A stretch of DNA of 64,000 nucleotides from Lewinellaceae bacterium (lineage in GTDB: Bacteria > Bacteroidota > Bacteroidia > Chitinophagales > Saprospiraceae): contig JACJXW010000006.1 in the NCBI GenBank assembly GCA_020636405.1, forward strand, positions 682,001 through 746,000. The letters run 5' to 3'. Both the position numbers and the translations under genes were made by a program. Below, piece after piece: positions 60,244-64,000 of the stretch (its first letter is position 1; each line of letters begins with the position of its first letter). The notes beneath the pieces were generated by a model, which searched no databases, had not been told where the DNA came from, and saw only the letters and a list, made by a program, of their open reading frames with translations.

Positions 60244-62676
60244 ATGAAGTTCAAACATCTACTCTTCTGGCTGGGGGCTTTATTGCTTTGCAGTTCTGTA
60301 CTGTCCGCCCAGCCCAATTTCGGCTACCAGAAACCCCCGGAACCGATCTCCAGCCTGGTAGAGGCGCCGGAGCCGCCGGCGGTAAGCCTCAATGATTCCC
60401 GGGAATGGATGTTGTTGATGGAACGGCCCGGTTATCCTTCTATTGAAGAACTGGCACAGCCTGAGCTGCGCCTGGCGGGGCTAAGGATCAATCCACGTAC
60501 CAACGGGGCCAGCCGCGGCGGTAGCTACACCGGATTGCAATTGAAAAATATATGGACGGGAGAAGCTTTTCCCGTTTCCGGGCTGCCCGAAAACCTTCAG
60601 GCTGAAAATGTGAGCTGGGCTCCGGGCGGAGGGCGGTTCGCTTTTACCCATACCCGTCCGGAAGGGCTCGAATTGTGGGTTTGCAGCGTTTCTGAAAAAA
60701 CGGCAAGCCGCATCACGGAGGCCCTGGCCAACGACGTCATCCGCGGGTTGCCCTACCGCTGGCTCGACGGAGGCACCCTTTTGGTAAAGCAAGTGCCGGA
60801 AGGCCGTGGGGCGCCACCGGCAGAACCCCTGGCTCCGGTCGGCCCGGTAGTGCAGGAATCTGCTGGGGAAAAAACGACTTTGCGTACTTATCAGGACTTG
60901 CTGCAAAACCCACACGATGAAGCCATATTTGAATACTATGCAACCTCCCAGCTCGTGTTGTATAGTCTGGAAAGTGGAGAGAGCCGGCCTTTTGCTCCTT
61001 CGGGTATCATCCGCAGTATCGACCCTTCGCCCGATGGGCAATATGTACTTGTCGCCACCATCAACCGGCCCTTTTCTTACCTGGTACCGTACTACCGTTT
61101 TCCCACCGATTACGATGTTTATGGGCGAGACGGCCAGCTGGTGAAAAGAGTGGTTTCAGTTCCTCTGATCGACAAGCTGCCCAAAGGTTTCGGTGCGGTT
61201 GAAGAAGGGCCGCGGCAAATGGGCTGGCGAGGAGACCAGCCTCATACCTTGTTCTGGATAGAAGCCCAGGATGGTGGAGACCCCAACCGGGAGGCGGATG
61301 TACGCGACCGCTTTTACTATCTGCCAGCCCCCTTCGATGGAGAAAAGGAAGCCGGGGCCGATCTGCAACTGAGGTTTAGCAATGTCATCTGGGGTGATGA
61401 TGAAGTAGCAGTAGCCAATGAATACTGGTTTGCCACCCGGCAATCCATCGTCAGCCGGTTTCAGCCAGGGCGGCCGGGTACCCGAAAGGTCCTTTTTGAG
61501 TATTCCTCTCAGGACCGCTACAACAACCCCGGTAGTTTTGAAACCGCCCCTAATGCCTATGGGGTGAACGTATTGCTGAAAAGCGAGGACGGACAAAAGC
61601 TGTTCCTCACCGGGCCCGGCGGTTCTCCGGAAGGAGACCGTCCGTTTATTCGCTCCTTTGGCCTGGAAACCGGAACCGTGGAAGAACTGTGGCGGTCAGA
61701 AGCCCCTTATTACGAATATCCCGTAGCTGTTGTCAGCCCCGAAAAAGGGCTGGCCATTACACGGCGGGAATCCAGGGAAGAACCGCCGAATTATTTCATT
61801 CGAAATTGGAAACAGGGCAGCCTCGATGCGCTCACCCGCTTCGAGCACCCCTACCCGGCGCTTAAGGGAATAGAGAAACAAGTGGTTGAATATCAAAGAG
61901 AAGATGGCCTTTCCCTACAGGGCGATCTTTATCTTCCCAAGGGCTACGATCCGGAGAAGGACGGCCGGCTCCCGGTCTTGATGTGGGCTTACCCCAGGGA
62001 GTATAAGAACCGCGATGACGCGGGGCAGGTGTCGGGTTCTCCCTACCAGTTCGTGCGCCTGTATTGGGGGACGCCTTTGTATTGGGTGACACGGGGTTAT
62101 GCCGTTCTCGACCGGACGGCAATGCCGATCGTTGGCGAAGGGAAGGCGGAGCCCAATGATTCCTTTCGCAGCCAGCTGGTAGCCAATGCCAGGGCCGCTA
62201 TTGAAAAACTGACGGCAATGGGCATTGCCGATCCCGGCAGAGTAGGTGTCGGCGGCCATTCCTATGGTGCTTTTATGACGGCCAACCTCTTGGCCCATTC
62301 CGACCTTTTTGCCGCCGGTATTGCCCGCAGTGGAGCTTACAACCGCACCCTGACGCCATTTGGTTTTCAGAGCGAAGAACGCACCTATTGGGATGCTCCC
62401 GAAACCTATTACGCCATGTCTCCATTTATGCACGCCGAAAAGATCAATGAGCCGATACTGCTGATCCACGGAGAAGCCGATAATAATAGTGGAACCTTCC
62501 CGATCCAGAGCGAACGATTGTACCAGGCCATTAATGGACTGGGAGGGAAGGCACGGTTGGTGATGCTTCCCCACGAGAGCCACGGGTACCAGGCCCGCGA
62601 GTCTATTCTGCACATGCTATGGGAAATGGACCAGTGGCTGGAGAAGTATGTAAAGCAAAAAGAGGTGCAGCCCTGA
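60244..62676 (+). CDS. S9 family prolyl-oligopeptidase-like peptidase (glutamyl-type)
   Basis: The 810 residues have a signal peptide (WLGALLLCSSVLSAQ). A beta-propeller-like domain of WD-type strands spans ~30-540. A C-terminal alpha/beta hydrolase follows, with Ser in VGGHSYGAFMTAN (~672), Asp in LLIHGEADNNSG (~744) and His in LPHESHGYQ (~780). The family layout matches S9D/S9C-like secreted dipeptidyl or glutamyl peptidases that cut short peptides; exact specificity cannot be fixed by eye. TATCTTCA, one base off the -7 consensus, lies at 60219-60226 upstream. Confidence 0.9.
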   Translation: MKFKHLLFWLGALLLCSSVLSAQPNFGYQKPPEPISSLVEAPEPPAVSLNDSREWMLLMERPGYPSIEELAQPELRLAGLRINPRTNGASRGGSYTGLQLKNIWTGEAFPVSGLPENLQAENVSWAPGGGRFAFTHTRPEGLELWVCSVSEKTASRITEALANDVIRGLPYRWLDGGTLLVKQVPEGRGAPPAEPLAPVGPVVQESAGEKTTLRTYQDLLQNPHDEAIFEYYATSQLVLYSLESGESRPFAPSGIIRSIDPSPDGQYVLVATINRPFSYLVPYYRFPTDYDVYGRDGQLVKRVVSVPLIDKLPKGFGAVEEGPRQMGWRGDQPHTLFWIEAQDGGDPNREADVRDRFYYLPAPFDGEKEAGADLQLRFSNVIWGDDEVAVANEYWFATRQSIVSRFQPGRPGTRKVLFEYSSQDRYNNPGSFETAPNAYGVNVLLKSEDGQKLFLTGPGGSPEGDRPFIRSFGLETGTVEELWRSEAPYYEYPVAVVSPEKGLAITRRESREEPPNYFIRNWKQGSLDALTRFEHPYPALKGIEKQVVEYQREDGLSLQGDLYLPKGYDPEKDGRLPVLMWAYPREYKNRDDAGQVSGSPYQFVRLYWGTPLYWVTRGYAVLDRTAMPIVGEGKAEPNDSFRSQLVANARAAIEKLTAMGIADPGRVGVGGHSYGAFMTANLLAHSDLFAAGIARSGAYNRTLTPFGFQSEERTYWDAPETYYAMSPFMHAEKINEPILLIHGEADNNSGTFPIQSERLYQAINGLGGKARLVMLPHESHGYQARESILHMLWEMDQWLEKYVKQKEVQP

Positions 62677-62724
62677 GTACTCCATTCAGAGGAGAATGCT
62701 TCCTCGAAATATGAGCCGGAGGGG

Positions 62725-63366
62725 TTATTTCAGCACCTCGGCAGCAATGGCCAGGTCGAAGTTGATCTCGATCTGGTCATTTACTTTGACCAGGCCGAGC
62801 ATTGCACTCGGAGGAGCGATGTTGAAATCGGTCATTTTAATGGTGTATCGGCTAATGAAGCGATATGCTTCCGGACTGGTTTTTCGGGCCTTTACTTCCA
62901 GTTGGACGGTGCGTGTGGTGCCGGCAACCGTCAGGAGGGCCCTGGTCGTTAGTTGTCGCCAATCCGATCCTCCCGCCAGGTTGACGCCATTTTTCAGGCT
63001 GGCCTCTTCGATGATGATGCCGATGGACGGATACTCGTCTGCCCGGAGGGTATGGTGAAGGTCCTTATTCATATTCCGGTTGCCGCAGTCGATATCTTTC
63101 GTTCGGATCTTCAGCTGAGCATTGTCGAATACAGCACTTTGGCTTTCTTCCCTTTCTTCCATTTCCAGCCGTAGGCGAGGGGAAGACTGCACGGATTTAC
63201 AGTTACAGGTAAACGCATTGATGTTGGTCGTCCCTTCCAGGAACAGCTGGCTGGAGGGAAGAATGCGGTAGGAAAGCTGGGCCGAGTGATGTCCGGGGGC
63301 GATGGCGCTAGCCAGGAGAGAGAGGAGGAGCCCTATCGATAGATGGATGATACGTCTGGCTTTCAT
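62725..63366 (-). CDS. Second YceI-family secreted protein
   Basis: The 213 residues have a signal peptide (LSIGLLLSLLASAIA). The YceI domain is recognised by LFLEGTTNINAFTCNCKSVQ, MNKDLHHTLRADEYPSIGII, LTVAGTTRTVQLEVKARKT and DFNIAPPSAMLGLVKVNDQI. The Cys pair near ~54-56 is unusual. YceI proteins bind isoprenoid lipids in the periplasm; the specific ligand is unknown. It converges with the S9 peptidase gene and lies downstream of a porin-like gene on the same strand, possibly co-transcribed. Confidence 0.9.
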   Translation of the reverse strand: MKARRIIHLSIGLLLSLLASAIAPGHHSAQLSYRILPSSQLFLEGTTNINAFTCNCKSVQSSPRLRLEMEEREESQSAVFDNAQLKIRTKDIDCGNRNMNKDLHHTLRADEYPSIGIIIEEASLKNGVNLAGGSDWRQLTTRALLTVAGTTRTVQLEVKARKTSPEAYRFISRYTIKMTDFNIAPPSAMLGLVKVNDQIEINFDLAIAAEVLK

Positions 63367-63413
63367 GTCAAATACCTTTTTTAGCGTTCAGGGAGCGGGT
63401 CCTGGAAGAAAGA

Positions 63414-63451
63414 AAAAGCCCGGAACGGTTTGGGTTCCGTTCCGGGCTTTT
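63414..63451. terminator. Perfect 15-bp hairpin between porin-like and YceI genes
   Basis: AAAAGCCCGGAACGG (63414-63428) pairs exactly with CCGTTCCGGGCTTTT (63437-63451) around TTTGGGTT. It is flanked by A and T runs on both sides, so it should terminate transcription from either direction and separate the porin-like gene from the YceI gene. Confidence 0.85.
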
Positions 63452-63470
63452 GATCAAAACTGGATTAGTA

Positions 63471-64000
63471 CTAGAACCCTACGACTGCTTCAACCATTGC
63501 GCCGTTGAATTGCGCCTGGTGAAGGATATTGGTAACCGGGAATTCTTTATATTCCTGGTTTACGTAAGAAACTTTCAATAACAGGTTCTTGATCGGGTAC
63601 CAGCCGGCTGCAATTTCCAGGCGGTTGGCGGATAAGTCACTGGCGCCGTTGGCATCTCTCACCCTGGCGTTAAGTTCACCGGAGACCTGGTTGTAGCGTG
63701 CGCCGATGTACAGTTGTTCGTTCGGCAGGAACCGATAGAGCCCTTCAATACCGATCTGGGTTACCGTCCGGGTTTCCGGGGTGGCAGCGCCTTCATCTTT
63801 AGGGTCGGTATAGGACAGGCCGGAGGAGGTTTCAAATGTGCCAAACAGTTCCAGTCCTTTGAACTTGATGAAAGGGTTGACCATAAAGCTCTTCACTTCA
63901 CTGGTGAAGCCGGGGTTGAGGCGGCCGGAAGTGAACAATCCGTTCGGGTCGGCGCCGATATAAGCCGCAGCGCCCCTGGGCTTGTAGTATTGCGGTTCGG
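63471..64000 (-). CDS. C-terminal part of an outer-membrane porin-like protein (partial)
   Basis: The frame is open to the window edge (EPQYYKPRGAAAYIGADP). It has repeating amphipathic beta strands (VNPFIKFKGLELFGTFETS, QIGIEGLYRFLPNEQLYIGA, NRLEIAAGWYPIKNLLLKVS) and ends in Phe (GAMVEAVVGF), the signal for Bam-dependent insertion. The gene starts beyond position 64000, so the family and substrate cannot be determined. Bacteroidota porins with this pattern often carry phosphate or other small anions, but no specific motif is seen. Confidence 0.75.
   Translation of the reverse strand, partial: EPQYYKPRGAAAYIGADPNGLFTSGRLNPGFTSEVKSFMVNPFIKFKGLELFGTFETSSGLSYTDPKDEGAATPETRTVTQIGIEGLYRFLPNEQLYIGARYNQVSGELNARVRDANGASDLSANRLEIAAGWYPIKNLLLKVSYVNQEYKEFPVTNILHQAQFNGAMVEAVVGF

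Noticed and set aside
1..64000. tRNA, rRNA and known riboswitches
   Set aside because: No cloverleaf, rRNA core sequence or familiar riboswitch consensus was recognised by eye; a covariance-model search would be needed to exclude them.

Overview
The window looks like chromosome of a moderately GC-rich marine or sludge-type Bacteroidota, most likely a Saprospiria/Lewinella-like bacterium. The reasons are: many large secreted proteins ending in type IX secretion (T9SS) type A sorting domains; a TonB-dependent receptor with a carboxypeptidase-regulatory-like N-terminal domain; a propeller-type (Reg_prop/Y_Y_Y) sensor kinase paired with a LytTR regulator; -7 promoter boxes of the Bacteroidota form TAnnTTTG; and little sign of Shine-Dalgarno sites. 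The exact genus is inference. Layout: positions 1-822 hold the 5' part of a frameshifted DDE transposase, cut by the window edge. After purU (1078-1947) comes the most unusual region, 2159-11758. It begins with a metalloprotease/beta-helix protein that has lost its 5' end, followed by a secreted propeller-like T9SS protein. Then come two tandem 2,485-bp repeat units. Each unit carries an orphan copy of the metalloprotease 3' end plus another propeller-like T9SS gene. The two units appear identical except for one sharply bounded 670-bp cassette inside the secreted gene. From 11.9 to 31.3 kb the genes are mostly housekeeping or secreted: a lipoprotein, a MoxR-like ATPase, a YciO-family protein, a TonB receptor, a T9SS nuclease, MsrB, a rhodanese, a BNR-repeat protein, a subtilase and an M57 protease. 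A 167-bp MITE-like palindrome lies at 20718-20884. 31.4-31.9 kb is decayed DNA containing the N-terminus of a FucP-like sugar permease. 31.9-41.6 kb is regulatory and transport: a site-2 protease with CBS domains, an exonuclease/histidine kinase/LuxR-regulator operon, YebC, an unusual Nramp-like transporter, and the LytTR regulator with its 1,044-residue hybrid propeller kinase. 42-50.9 kb carries a TPR protein, a lipid A-type acyltransferase, an M1 peptidase, a helical periplasmic protein, a GNAT enzyme, a potassium channel and a sulfatase. 51.2-52.3 kb is a small decayed zone with an esterase that lost its middle. 52.4-63.4 kb carries a membrane AraC regulator, then a catalytically dead beta-lactamase-fold protein whose C-terminus looks YceI-like, a stand-alone YceI protein, a YdeI-like protein, a GH2 beta-mannosidase, an S9 peptidase and a second YceI protein. 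The right edge cuts an outer-membrane porin-like gene. Taken together, the genes suggest an exported protein- and glycan-degrading lifestyle (M43, S8, M57, M1 and S9 peptidases, GH2, sulfatase, nuclease) with T9SS surface display. Intergenic regions repeatedly contain imperfect palindromes built from degenerate 7-9-mers. No tRNA, rRNA or CRISPR array was recognised.
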